DNA of 64,000 nt from Gordionus sp. m RMFG-2023 (Eukaryota > Nematomorpha > Gordioida > Chordodea > Parachordodidae). The translations under genes and the position numbers were made by a program. Location of the stretch: positions 45,919,366-45,983,365 of the forward strand of contig NC_088777.1 in assembly GCF_954871325.1 (NCBI RefSeq), read 5' to 3'. The notes beneath the pieces are model-generated. The model ran no database searches. It worked only from the letters and a program-made list of their open reading frames with translations, and was not told where the DNA came from. Shown piece by piece: positions 25,001 through 32,782 of this stretch (position 1 is the stretch's first letter; the number at the start of each line of letters is the position of its first letter).

Positions 25001-28000
25001 GGTTTAAAAGAAAATAACATGCTTTTGGAGATTTTTTAAAATATAATTACAAATTAAAGATGAAGAAAAATCTTAATCCTAATAAATTCTAGGCCTAATC
25101 ATTTTTTTAGATATTGGGTCCAATGGGGCTCAAATCCAATGAAATACTTTTAGGCAAGTCGCGGGGTTTTCAGATCTCTAAAAGAAAGAGATACAAATCA
25201 ATCAATCAAATTATTAATATAATACTTTATTTATAAGTAGATCGGAATTTTCGGAATTAATTATATCGTTAATATTCAAGAGCTTACGCAATCTAGCTAG
25301 CTCTTCGTCTTTTGTCTTGTTCATTTGGGTATAATAGAAAACGTTGTCCTAAAAAAACATTTAAATAATAAATAAAAATTTTGAATGAATAATGCTATAT
25401 TACCTGTAAAAGAGTATTATTTTTTTTCAAATCTTCGATCGTTTCATTTCCTACCACATTCGGCAATGATTCGTTGATATAACTCTTTGTATAAAAAGAT
25501 CATTTAATAATATTTTTTTGGCAACGGTTGGAAACCAATTATAAAAACTAAAAAAATGTTAGTTAATTACTTTTTGAATGTGCTTGCTCAAGGCGTCCCT
25601 AAAATGACACAAAACTTCGATTTGTTTTTTGAGTCCAGTTTCTCCTACAAGCAAGGCCGTATTAATTATGCTAGGATGTTTCAATTTTCGCAAAATTTCG
25701 TCCAAGTTCAGTTTAGTAGTAAAATCGGGATTTCGAGCACAGTATCCGCTTAGTTCCAACGTCTTTTGAAGCAATTTCAAGTCACTCATATGGATGCGGA
25801 GACGAGAATTCTCCGTTTTTACCCTGGTAAGATCATCTATTGTGTGTATATCATATTATCTACTAAGACTAATAAAATGGGTAAAAAAAGATAGAACAGA
25901 TTATTATCATCATTTTCATAAGTCTGAAGTGGGCTAGGTTTAGTTTTAACTAATATCAGTTGTGTGAAAAAAATAGTAAAAAAGAAAGCTAGCTAAAATT
26001 AGAAAATAAAATCATTTACCTCCTTCACCATCTGTTCGCATTTCAGCACGCAATGTGTCAATTTCCTTACGCGCTAACTTAAGCTTTGTTCGCCAGTAAT
26101 TGCATCGCAAACGGTCGCTACTGATTTTGGGACCTGCGGTTTTATCGTTCACGGTTGCATATAATAAAAAATAAGTGGTGTTAAAAATTATAAATATTAA
26201 TAAAAAATAACACGCTTACTAAATTATTAATAAAGAAAATGGCTGTGAAGAATGGTTATCATTATTTATGTTTATATTAATTTAAAACAGAATTTGAAAT
26301 GCTCTTCAAATTAATATTATCTCTGAATATATTTGTAAATGTTTCAAAGAGCCATTTTTGATATTTTTTTGTAAGTAAATCCTTTGTGATTTTTATGTAT
26401 TTAAAACTATCATTACGTAATATTATATATATATATACCACGATTAATCTATTAAGCAAGAAAAAAATAGGTTTCAAAACCTTCATCGCATTCCCTCCGT
26501 AACGGTGAGAAAACGGTCATACTCATTTGTCCCTCAACCAAACGTTCCCACAAACCGGATATCAATGATGTTACACGGAGTTCCACATTCTTAGAGATGT
26601 CATCTTTATCTTCCATCAAGGCCCGCAACTCGTCGCATCGCAATTTAGAGGCCTCTAGCCGTGCCACGAGATGCGCCACTTTCCCCCCAGCTTCAAAGTC
26701 GCCTTGTTCAAGTCTACCCTCTTATCGGGTAAAATATAAATTACATAATTATCATATATAAAATAAAAAAGGGTGAAAACTTTTTTCTTCTCTAATTCTT
26801 CAAAATTTATTGTTGATCTAAAGCAGACCTGCAGGTAAGAATAATTTTAAAAAATCCGGGCCCGTTTAAAAAAACCGGGTTAGGCAAAAAATTCGAACTG
26901 ACCTTAAAAATTAGAAGTAAAAAAAATTAAATTTGTATGCGCTTTTTGGATGTAAAGTGATTGTTCCATGAAATGAACGGGATATATTAATAAACAAATT
27001 TTCTTTAGTAGGAATATATGTGATTGATAGAGGTTTTAGCAAATTTTAAAAATTTCAATCATTTCTAACAGTTTGTAATGCTCTTCAAAATAAAAATTCT
27101 AAAGATATTTTTTTTGCTGACTTACCCAGCTGAGATCGAACAGATTTGAACAATCTTTCCCAACGATCTTTAGATTGCTTGACTAGAGCCAGTTCTTTCT
27201 TCAATTCCACCGCGTAGCCATTAGTATCAAAAAAACCCGTTTTGTGATAACTTTAAAAAATTAACGTTTGATATAAAGATGGAGACATTTTAAATAAAAT
27301 GATAAAAATCCATCCATCTCCATTTAATATAAATGTGAAATAACTCAATAAATTTTGCGTATGGTTAAATTATCTAAATTTTGTTTGGGAAATTTCGCTG
27401 GCAATTTCGTATCCAGAATAACTAATGGCTATAATCAAGACTTCGAAAGGAATTCCCAAAGTGTCGATAACAAATACACTTTCTTACAGCCACTACATTA
27501 AGTATAGTATATTAGTTAATAGCTGTTGCAATATGGGCCTTTTAAGCTGAGGAATAATTTTATTCCCAAATGATTTGCTATAGAGAACAAGATATTATAA
27601 AAAACATCATCATTCATTTGTAGTTTCAAAATTACAAAATTTACAGGTTGTATAAATAATTTTCCGGGCTTATTTTAAAGGTATTTAAAAATTTTTTTTT
27701 AATTTCGTTAGATTATTCCTTCCTTTCCGAAAGGTAATTTATAATTTCCCGTAAGACTCCGTTATTTGTACCCCACTTACTTTTCAAAAATGGCGTTCAC
27801 GATAGCAAGTGGTATGGAATTTTGTAGGCATTCCATCAGAAATTTGTTCAAACGACTAGCCTTTTCGATATTTATTCGTATTTCATCATCGAATCCATTA
27901 TGCTGTAAGATATTTTTATTTTTTGTAAAAAATAAATTATTTTAAAATTTTATCGCTAGGATTATTATTAAACCATAAACTATTTTTATCATAAGTAAAA

Positions 28001-31000
28001 CTCTGAATTAACATTTCTCTATTTAATGTTTTCCGGCTTTCAACCGTTTAAAAATCATGGTTGCATAAATTTTGCATAATTAAAAATATTCCTTAGTAGT
28101 TTTAATGTTTTTCTACACTTTGACGTTTTATTTGTGTTCACTTGAGAAATAATGTTAAATCGGAGCTTTACTATGTATAAAATATAATAGTTTAATTATT
28201 CCTATTTTAGGTAGAAATTGGGTTTGGGTCAGTTGTTAAATAGTGCAATTTATTAAAAACGGCTAACCCAATATTTTAGCCAAAAAAATATTACGCAAGC
28301 ATAGAGATTTTTTTGCTCATAGATGGCAGAAAGGAAGACATCTATTAAAGAAATCTCGAGGCTCACTAATTTAAAATATTGGCTCCAAGAGATTTAACTA
28401 GATTATATGGTGCACACTAAAGCTGGGCGCGACGGACAAGTTGCGCAAAATATTTTTTTATAGGCCGGGCCATTATTTCGCAAATTTTTTTTTAAAGCTA
28501 AGAATAGGACTAATTCATGTCTTTTTCCTTCATAAAAAAATTATTAAGAGCTAGGCCAGATCAGATAACTAGTAAAAAAAAAACTATTTCGGCCGAGCCG
28601 GGCATAAACATTTACGGGCAGTACCGAATTTTTAAATTTTCAACGGTCTCCTCTCTCTAACTTTACATTCAATCTCACATATTAATTTTATAAACCATAA
28701 AAGCAATTATATTAGACTTTTTAACTCGATAAGCTCGACGTTTGTTTAATTTTCAAATTGGGCTCATGTAATGTATCGTCGAGCGACTAACTGCCTGCAT
28801 CAGATAAAAATGCAAAAATGGGTGTAAAAAAAATATTTTACCTTAAATATTGCATCGATGGCCAGAATCTCGAGGAATTCGTTTTTCTTTTCAACTATTT
28901 CCAAAGTCGCAAAATCCTTTTGGGCAAAGCTTTCACCGTCACCTTGAAACTTGGCGTCATTAGAAGAAACGTCTTTGGTGAAGGTGCCGATCAAATTATA
29001 TAGTTTTAATAAGGTGCGCTTCAGGTCTGAGATTTCGGTGGAAGCAAACTATTTATTTTTTTGGTGGTTGAAATATTCCGTAATATAGAAAATAAATTTA
29101 GAATATCTTACATCAAGGTGAATGCTAGATAAAATTTCAATGGAGTCTTTTAATCTCTGTAAACATTCGGTCAACTGAGGTGGAGTGATATTGATTTTTT
29201 CTTTGCCTTCTAAATTCGGTAATCTTGCATCTTCGTTGGTTGTAAATATAGTGATAAACTTTTCCAGCTCTGGACATATAATTTCCAAGCCAGATTTACT
29301 ATCACCCGCTTCTAAAGAATTTATAAAAACCTTTATTAAAATGGCTAACTTCATATTATAAGCTGTATAAACTCTCGTCAGTGGCGAAATAAGGGGAGGG
29401 AGGAATCAACACCCTATCAAAATTATGGATCCCCATCTTAAATTTTTATTAGAATTGGCTCCAGGAAATTTTAAAAATGGGTTCGTTCTGGCTCTTATAT
29501 TACTTAAAAAAAAGGATTTATGTTCTAGTCCCAAGCTCTTATTATAATAAATAAATATTAATTAAAGTTATTCACAAACTTTTTGCATTGATACAGAAAG
29601 GGTATACTATATTTTGTAATTGGTTTATTCTGGAGCCCTGTACGAAACCCCTATAAATCTGATAACACCAAGCTCAGATAGGTCGGACAGGTCTTCACTA
29701 TTCACTCGATCTCAATCCGGCTGTGTCTTGATTTCAAACTGTAGGGTCAATTTAGATTAGGACAAAATTATATTGGACTCAAGCTGGATATTTTAAATTA
29801 TTTTGTTTCCCTAAAAGCTTTCATGTATATTCTTTTTAGGAAAGAATAAAAACACATTATTTTTCTTTATTTTCTTCTAAGTACTCTTATAAATTTTAGC
29901 GTATTCACTGAAATAATCATAATTTTTCTTCAACAATTAATTTTTTTAAATGATTTTTTCATGTATGGGGTCAAATTATTTCTAAAATATGAGTTTGAAT
30001 CAGATCTTCAAAGAAAAAATAAAAACTAGGATTGATTGGACAAAAAAAAATTAAATATTAACATTTTCATATCACAAATATTTGAATTGTATTTGTAAAT
30101 ATTCAAACTATTTTTTAACAAAAAAAATTAAATTAAAGATTAGGCAGACTAATATCAATAATAAAATATTTTTATTTCTAGTGCAGTCATAGTCATACAG
30201 GGTCACCCAATCAGCCTAGTAACTTCATTAATTGACCCTATCAAAAAAACTAATGTAGGTTTATTTGATTTTACAGAATGAATGTCAAGTGAATTTGATT
30301 GTTAATTTTTTAATTACTTATAATATATATATATATAAACATCAATTCTTCATATAATTTAAAAAATACATAAAAGTTCATGATGAAATTGCCATTCATA
30401 TGATGGATATCACCCTAATCTTCTCTTATTTTATCTAGCACATTGGTCATAGACATGCCTAAAGTAATGATCCAAATTGAAAGATTTTGAAACCCCATGT
30501 GAAGATTGTGAAGTTAATCAAAAAACTTTGGAGATTTTAAAAAATTATATAAATTTTCAAAAGAAACTTGGGTCCATCCAAAGGAAAAATTTGATTTTTA
30601 ATTTTTTTTATTCATTATTGAAATTTAAGAAATCAAGTTTGGAAGGATATATAATGTATAAATTCAATAATCATTTTTTAGAATTTTTTGGACTTAGGAC
30701 ATTCACCCTTGATATAATTAAATTGCTTTTTATTCTAAGTATATAAAAACTATTGATTGATTAATAATGTTTTAGTAGGGCTTAAACCAAAAAACCCAAA
30801 ATATTTCAAAAACATTAAACAAAAAAACTGAATTCAAAATAAATGTTTTTGAGTGATTTAAAAATAATTTATGTTTAATGTTCTGATTTATACATTGTAA
30901 TAGTGTCAATTTTAACTAAAAATCTAATAAAAAAATTTAGACTAAGCTTTAATTGTTGAGCTCAATATTAAATATTATTTAGAAATAAAAATAACTTAAA

Positions 31001-31658
31001 CTTAGCCAACCCTGAATCATTACTTTATCATACAATTGAAATAATATTAATCTTATAAAAATCTTAATTATATTTACTAGTTTATAAAATTAATAACCTG
31101 AGTATTTTTTAAAATTAATTATGCAACTATGATATTTTAAGAATATCTACATATGTTTTATTATACCATTTGAAAATTCTTTTATAGATTTGTAAATTTG
31201 TTTTAAAGCCTTTAACAATATATTATTTGGATTAGTTTTTATATCTAATATATTTCCAGATGTGATAGTATTATTATCTATGGATATGATATCTTTAGTT
31301 CTTGCAGTTTCACCAATTAAATTAGGCCTTATATTGTTGTGGTAATATATAATTGAAGGAGTGGCAAGTATCGGAAACCTTTATTTAATATTTAAAATTA
31401 GCATATAAATATTATAACTCTATAGGAGATATTATTTGGCAGTCAGAATTAATATTAGTAGAGTTATATGATAAACTTGAAGCATCTTCAATTTTTTGAA
31501 ATTCATTTGAACCATTAACAAATGATGTCAGGTCATTTTCCAATGGCTAAAAAAATAATTTGTCAAAAAATTCAGAAATTAATTATTAAATATACATTTG
31601 AGTTATGAGTTGATTTCGATGAGCTATAGGAAGAACAATTCTCACTTTTCTCATTCAT
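3908..31658 (-). CDS. 22-exon coiled-coil protein, possibly CEP290-like
   Basis: A 1355-residue protein is assembled from 22 exons: 31658-31596, 31546-31419, 31378-31167, 29362-29112, 29048-28842, 27902-27781, 27250-27126, 26720-26481, 26133-26020, 25836-25571, 25484-25404, 25348-25226, 24461-24339, 24264-24128, 24067-23923, 21694-21551, 12885-12668, 12556-12232, 6551-6150, 5037-4663, 4245-4097 and 4025-3908. Every junction is GT-AG, phases agree throughout, and the total (4068 bp) is a multiple of three. A TAA lies in frame just before the ATG. The N-terminal 65 residues are Ser/Asn-rich, and most of residues 90-900 and the C-terminus are heptad-like and charged. Residues 900-1010 are basic and Ser-rich. 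There is no signal peptide or membrane segment, so a cytoplasmic structural protein is inferred. Residues near 320-340 (VNAIFE, then GFFD) and 450-520 resemble CEP290 from memory, which is unproven. Confidence 0.82.
4097..4245 (-). CDS. Coiled-coil gene exon 21
   Basis: The exon opens AKCKIILNAKIALKEALHRE. An earlier GT at 4130 exists, but only the donor CCAAG|GTATAG at 4096 keeps phase with the last exon, giving KSIHQNFTKYPPR at the end. Confidence 0.78.
4329..4622. mobile_element. hAT MITE, CAGAGACCTGCAGG family, copy 1
   Basis: The ends are cagatacctgcag and, reverse-complemented from the right, tagagacctgcag. Flanking 8-mers gtatatat and atacatat agree at 6 of 8 positions. The interior is rich in ggcccg blocks arranged symmetrically. 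It sits in the 417-bp intron between exons 20 and 21. Confidence 0.75.
4663..5037 (-). CDS. Coiled-coil gene exon 20
   Basis: The exon has 125 codons: LLKDTNDRLNRRCCDYVLDV, an acidic central stretch with IESDDCYGDY, and a helical end, LHYESIVKELQRALK. The frame opens upstream of the ATG at 4980. The acceptor is aaattag and the donor AAG|GTAATC. Confidence 0.84.
5518..5682. mobile_element. hAT MITE, CAGAGACCTGCAGG family, decayed copy 2
   Basis: The sequence begins cagtgaccagcaggcccg and ends tacctgctgcta, with the same gggcc-rich interior as the better copies (acccgggtctaaaaat, acacgggccg). The boundaries are approximate. It lies in the intron between exons 19 and 20. Confidence 0.55.
6150..6551 (-). 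CDS. Coiled-coil gene exon 19
   Basis: This 134-codon exon opens TEELRIDQPNITTKTLPNDN, then a helix around LLKKIIYQMRNHMNQLAKTL and a polar middle. It ends INQLLEKIE|GTAATA. Reading through the donor soon loses coding character. Confidence 0.83.
8202..10249 (+). pseudogene. hAT transposase of element 1, frameshifted
   Basis: The reading starts at an ATG with SNPVRSYFKLDIIKNQSICK and a BED-type zinc finger (cysteine, then H..H in ERHIERFH). It continues through three reading frames (8202-8681, 8923-9159, 9119-9511) and resumes at 9689, ending with the hAT C-terminal dimerisation region: LAVPATQVSVERAFSSLKFI followed by LNLEILENILVIRSN. The second finger cysteine is Tyr here but Cys in the inverted copy. 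Frameshifts and a stop at 9509-9511 make it non-functional. A DDE-type hAT transposase would normally cut and paste its own element in the nucleus. Confidence 0.85.
10121..10414 (-). pseudogene. Inverted duplicate of the element 1 BED-finger N-terminus
   Basis: The minus strand repeats the first roughly 95 codons of the element's transposase: the same SNPVRSYFKLDIIKNQSICK start and ERHIERFHNREFKLL, with the finger cysteine intact (IEDCGK). It differs by a few residues and a small deletion near its end. It is a product of the inverted arm, not a separate gene. Confidence 0.9.
10942..11117. mobile_element. 176-bp foldback element at a turn in the right arm of element 1
   Basis: Near-perfect 37-bp inverted ends run from atagtttaacttaaattacc at 10942 to its complement ending 11117. 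It sits exactly where sequence homologous to 7686-8065 changes orientation (inverted at 10560-10935, direct at 11130-11490). Confidence 0.8.
12232..12556 (-). CDS. Coiled-coil gene exon 18
   Basis: This 108-codon exon is not coiled coil. It is basic and Ser/Thr-rich, with SAMPTTESNPPKSATIRPER and many KR pairs, then an acidic DQDDEP patch. It ends ILN|GTAAAG in phase 0. It may be a flexible or microtubule-binding linker, but that is inference from charge only. Confidence 0.8.
12668..12885 (-). CDS. Coiled-coil gene exon 17
   Basis: The exon opens LQKRVELLDKSVCQAQSKLL, contains LKNKLAARESTIIRLNAIIA and ends HFKR in phase 2. The heptad phase continues from exon 16 across the transposon-filled intron, which supports them being one gene. 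Confidence 0.83.
13070..13215. repeat. GGGTCG-rich minisatellite, left arm
   Basis: Imperfect units contain aaacatcgggtcgtttttt, cgacccgacccaatatgag and similar sequence, and can fold back on themselves. They correspond to the longer array at 20985-21300. Confidence 0.75.
13421..13900. repeat. About five subterminal tandem repeats of 80-115 bp, left arm
   Basis: The core catagaaaagtgacaattgt recurs near 13443, 13527, 13635 and 13735, with a decayed fifth copy near 13857, each followed by spacer containing caaagcaaataagtaaaaat-type sequence. The mirror set lies at 20390-20800. They could be transposase binding sites, which is inferred only from their position. Confidence 0.85.
13980..15960 (-). 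pseudogene. hAT transposase of element 2, minus-strand copy, broken
   Basis: Read leftward from about 15520, the copy gives NAFDNYNNKKATTTDIWTSN, then YCAITVHYINDNWDLANSLL at 15360-15157, followed by fragments such as MDNFEYLCSFLFPPIKKTY (14513). It is the mirror partner of the plus-strand copy, with more frameshifts. The open frame at 14837-15031 on the plus strand is a shadow. Confidence 0.85.
15868..17393 (+). pseudogene. hAT transposase of element 2, plus-strand copy, broken
   Basis: The frame is open from about 15868 (KYVINENISFRTYDSKDFKD) through VWCRQTAVKYL to NAFDNYKYKMAI, shifts near 16160, and continues CLAHIINLIVQEELSTIL, DVSTRWNSKYLMLNKI and, after another break, FLDPRIKKTF. It ends with a hAT dimerisation segment, STSVSSERVFSRGVDTYEKK, at 17293-17393. 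TRWNS, LDPR and SSERVFS are typical hAT landmarks. The upstream BED finger is missing or unrecognisable in the central spacer. It cannot encode an intact enzyme. Confidence 0.85.
17459..20287 (+). mobile_element. DNA transposon with GGGTTATTCCATG ends nested in element 2
   Basis: The inverted terminal repeats are about 500 bp long, starting gggttattccatgtcaaat on the left and ggtcattccatgtcaaat on the reverse-complemented right. TTTTT stands on both sides. Comparison with the other arm of the host palindrome (aagatttttatatg at about 13945-13930 minus) shows an unoccupied site with a single T run, so a target duplication of about 5 bp or insertion within a T run is supported. It encodes the SDEAASQYKN protein described separately. 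The superfamily is unknown to me. Confidence 0.85.
18495..19600 (+). pseudogene. Transposon protein with SDxAASQYKN and HFFATxHGK motifs
   Basis: Segments in order are FAELRPKNCILVGASGTHTV (18548 on), ILDYSENYSFILQDEVQGFH at 18690, ATIHPFVAYKS, IIYFSDEAASQYKNRKIF, AEWHFFATAHGKNASDGIGG, KRLVARASLQRP, and after a break near 19298 GDKWWLGYIIDK and SFKFPLKDDIFVLPKSHILS. The order and motifs match a protein family widespread in invertebrate genomes that I remember only as uncharacterised. Asp and His residues in the FSD and HFFATAHGK blocks could be catalytic, which is inference. Relative to what I recall of the family, about 30 residues are missing between FVILS and IIYFSD. A frame change near 18690 and the break after 19298 make it a pseudogene, or it may be spliced. 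Confidence 0.75.
20390..20830. repeat. Subterminal tandem repeats, right arm of element 2
   Basis: These are inverted counterparts of the left-arm repeats, with the core acaattgtcacttttc and close variants near 20407, 20520, 20636 and 20742. The number and spacing resemble the left arm, as expected if both arms came from one duplication. Confidence 0.85.
20985..21300. repeat. GGGTCG-rich minisatellite, right arm
   Basis: Roughly 30-40-bp units of the form cgacccaaaatttgggtcgg with A-runs are repeated about eight times. The minus-strand open frame at 21222-20989 (repeats of the type DPTQNMSRFF) is a by-product of the repeat and not a gene. Confidence 0.85.
21551..21694 (-). CDS. Coiled-coil gene exon 16
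   Basis: The exon has 48 codons in phase 0: IIKEHIKNLNLQHDDKLMDL, then LVKEQETVL and ending MSENYK|GTTTTT. It lies immediately before the 8.7-kb intron that holds the larger palindromic transposon. Confidence 0.83.
22453..22795. repeat. About 211-bp tandem duplication in intron 15
   Basis: The segment from 22453 (attaaataaaaaaattaat, accagtccagctta, caaaaatccaatatt) is repeated from 22664 (caataaaaaa-type, accagtccagctcaatc, caaaaatccaaaatt). The second copy has a C-rich expansion. No coding role is seen. The rest of the intron (21695-23922) shows nothing recognisable apart from short GGCC-rich remnants near 22250. Confidence 0.7.
23923..24067 (-). CDS. Coiled-coil gene exon 15
   Basis: Coiled coil continues with NQELRVAKEMAKLRGDYERL and ILKEELTIKTKISMESRQEL. 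The exon could read on to a stop at 23900, but the donor GAA|GTAAAT joins in phase to a further coiled-coil exon, so the long form is preferred. A short isoform ending here is possible. Confidence 0.82.
24128..24264 (-). CDS. Coiled-coil gene exon 14
   Basis: The exon shows clear coiled coil: GANQRIELENRISRLNNTTS and then LEVMRNLENFAKEKEELISL. It ends in phase 2 at AGAAA|GTTAGT, and a 60-bp intron follows. Confidence 0.85.
24339..24461 (-). CDS. Coiled-coil gene exon 13
   Basis: The exon encodes a 41-residue Asn/Ser/His-rich linker opening PQSQNNPYNHSKETIDANNS, without heptads. It lies between coiled-coil blocks and ends FL|GTAATT in phase 0. Confidence 0.8.
25226..25348 (-). CDS. Coiled-coil gene exon 12
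   Basis: The acceptor is the strong tttttttag. The exon opens DNVFYYTQMNKTKDEELARL and ends LLINK before GTATTA. A 55-bp intron precedes it and a 764-bp intron follows. Confidence 0.83.
25404..25484 (-). CDS. Coiled-coil gene exon 11
   Basis: This is a 27-codon exon, SYINESLPNVVGNETIEDLK then KNNTLLQ, bounded by caaag and GTAATA. The exon has no methionine and fits phase 0 on both sides. Confidence 0.82.
25571..25836 (-). CDS. Coiled-coil gene exon 10
   Basis: The exon encodes 88 residues beginning DLTRVKTENSRLRIHMSDLK and ending RDALSKHIQK. The helix continues exon 9 and is followed by a less helical part with LNLDEILRKLKHPS. The donor is AAA|GTAATT in phase 0. Confidence 0.87.
26020..26133 (-). 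CDS. Coiled-coil gene exon 9
   Basis: The acceptor is ccgcag and the exon opens PKISSDRLRCNYWRTKLKLA, with a basic heptad-like helix, ending TDGEG in phase 1 before GTAAAT. Confidence 0.82.
26481..26720 (-). CDS. Coiled-coil gene exon 8
   Basis: This exon of residues 370-449 contains VAHLVARLEASKLRCDELRA and ENVELRV-like helical sequence ending RRECDE. The donor GTTTTG is non-consensus, but it is the one that keeps phase with exon 9. The local GC content is clearly above the introns. Confidence 0.8.
26824..26925. mobile_element. Fragment of the CAGAGACCTGCAGG MITE family
   Basis: Sequence cagacctgcaggtaag is followed by atccgggcccgtttaaaaaa and accgggttaggc, like the left ends of the fuller copies. 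The right half is missing. It sits in the intron between exons 7 and 8. Confidence 0.55.
27126..27250 (-). CDS. Coiled-coil gene exon 7
   Basis: The exon reads YHKTGFFDTNGYAVELKKEL, then a helical segment ending SVRSQL, and ends in phase 1 before GTAAGT. The acceptor is tttaaag. It is too short and ATG-free to be seen as an open frame of its own. Confidence 0.85.
27781..27902 (-). CDS. Coiled-coil gene exon 6
   Basis: The exon opens HNGFDDEIRINIEKASRLNK and ends SIPLAIVNAIFE in phase 2. The donor GTAAGT is the consensus. With exon 7 it carries the NAIFE...GFFD segment that recalls CEP290. Confidence 0.87.
28252..28395. mobile_element. Decayed TAGTGTTGTTAAACGG-family MITE in intron 5
   Basis: The stretch shows internal landmarks of the family: aaacggctaacccaatattt, attacgcaagc, ttttgctcatagatggcaga, gacatctatta and aaatctcgaggct. 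Both ends are eroded. Downstream at 28425-28640 are further GGCCGGGCC-type remnants. Confidence 0.6.
28842..29048 (-). CDS. Coiled-coil gene exon 5
   Basis: This is a phase 0 to 0 exon of 69 codons, opening FASTEISDLKRTLLKLYNLI and ending ILAIDAIFK. The flanks are aatag and GTAAAA. The plus-strand open frame at 28818-29003 is a shadow of it. Confidence 0.87.
29112..29362 (-). CDS. Coiled-coil gene exon 4
   Basis: The acceptor is tatacag|CT, which completes the phase-1 codon to GCT. The exon encodes residues 135-218: AYNMKLAILIKVFINSLEAG, then an acidic stretch and LTECLQRLKDSIEILSSIHL. The internal ATG at 29354 is not a start in this model. The donor is GAT|GTAAGA. Confidence 0.85.
31167..31378 (-). 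CDS. Coiled-coil gene exon 3
   Basis: The exon continues the phase-2 codon and encodes FPILATPSIIYYHNN followed by an Asn/Ile-rich linker and a helical end, ALKQIYKSIKEFSN. It ends in phase 1 before GTATAA. A 1.8-kb intron follows. Confidence 0.75.
31419..31546 (-). CDS. Coiled-coil gene exon 2
   Basis: The acceptor follows a T-rich run ending in tttttttag and the frame opens PLENDLTSFVNGSNEF. The exon ends in phase 2 at ATAGA|GTTATA. The next intron is 40 bp, the shortest in the window. Reading through gives a stop at once, which supports splicing. Confidence 0.75.
31596..31658 (-). CDS. Coiled-coil gene exon 1 (start codon)
   Basis: The exon encodes 21 residues, MNEKSENCSSYSSSKSTHNS and a final N. 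The start is chosen because TAA ATT TTC precedes the ATG in frame with no acceptor between. The donor is AAT|GTATAT in phase 0. The following intron is only 49 bp. Confidence 0.75.
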
Positions 31659-32162
31659 GAAAATTTAAAAATGGATTGATTTGATAAATTTTTAACATCT
31701 GGCAAATGCTAAACCATTACCTGTCTCATATGAAAATATAATTTATTTATTATCATATCTTGTACTATAAAAGATCCTAGAAATTCGTACAATGTAATAG
31801 CAAAGGATATAATTAAAATAATTTATATAGGGTTAGAAATTAACTTGGAAGTGAATCATGAATGGGAAATACGATGTTTCAAGTATTCTATACCTAAGAT
31901 AAAAATTTGGTGTCTAGATGATTTAGAAACGGTAAAAACTGTATATATTTTAAGACAGCGTATCCATTGTCGTCATCATTATTTATAATAATAGACTTAA
32001 TGAAAAAATTGTCTATATAAATATGTATATATTAGTGATGCAACGTTAATTTATTAAAAAACAAAATTAATTATGGATCGGCCCCATATTTTACCCGGTC
32101 ATTTCGATAGGGTCGCCTTATTCTTATTTCATATTTTTATCAGAATTTTGGTAATCTCCAGG

Positions 32163-32385
32163 TAATGTTGTTAAACGGCTCGTTTTGAGCCGATTTTTAA
32201 AAACGGCTAACTCAATATTTTCGTTAGAAAAATATTGACTAAGCCTCGAAATTTCGATACTATATGTTTAGACCTTTGCTCCTTCTATGAGCAAAATATT
32301 CAGGCTTGTATAATGTATTTCTGGATAAAAAACTGAGTTAGCCATTTTTAAAAATCGGCTCAAAACGAGCCGTTTAACAACACTA
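32163..32385. mobile_element. TAGTGTTGTTAAACGG-family hAT MITE, best copy
   Basis: The 223-bp element begins taatgttgttaaacggctcg and ends with its complement, cgagccgtttaacaacacta. It is flanked by a perfect 8-bp duplication, tctccagg (32155-32162 and 32386-32393), which assigns the family to hAT. The terminal repeat is about 55 bp with few mismatches. It has no coding capacity. Confidence 0.93.
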
Positions 32386-32782
32386 TCTCCAGGACTCACT
32401 TTATCACTTCCCTAATGTTTTATATTATTCATATGGAAACTTACAGCCTTAAATTTTAAAAGTGTATCATTCATTTATTTTGCTTGTATTTATATAAATA
32501 TGGTTTAAGTATGCTATGAATGATTATAATATACTATTATATATAATCATTGGATAAATCATTATTTAATAATTCTAATCTTATTTAATTTTATTTTTAA
32601 TTTTTGTTTTTGGGATAATGTTTTATACGTAATTATAGCTATACGAAATTAAAATGAAGAATTTTGATTGATAGCGCCAGAAATGCAATATTTAGTCATA
32701 GGGTCAGTTATGAGTCTCTTATCAATCAAATCAGAATATTTTTAAAATAATATTTGAATGTTTTGTATGAATTTATAACGAT

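Noticed and set aside
29376-29405. cagtggcgaaataagggg as a hAT left end
   Set aside because: It resembles a hAT terminus, but no matching right end or flanking duplication is visible.
30477-30746. 89-residue plus-strand open frame in intron 3
   Set aside because: Composition is AT-driven (Phe, Lys, Asn, Ile), with no recognisable motif or splice context, and it is antisense to a transcribed gene.
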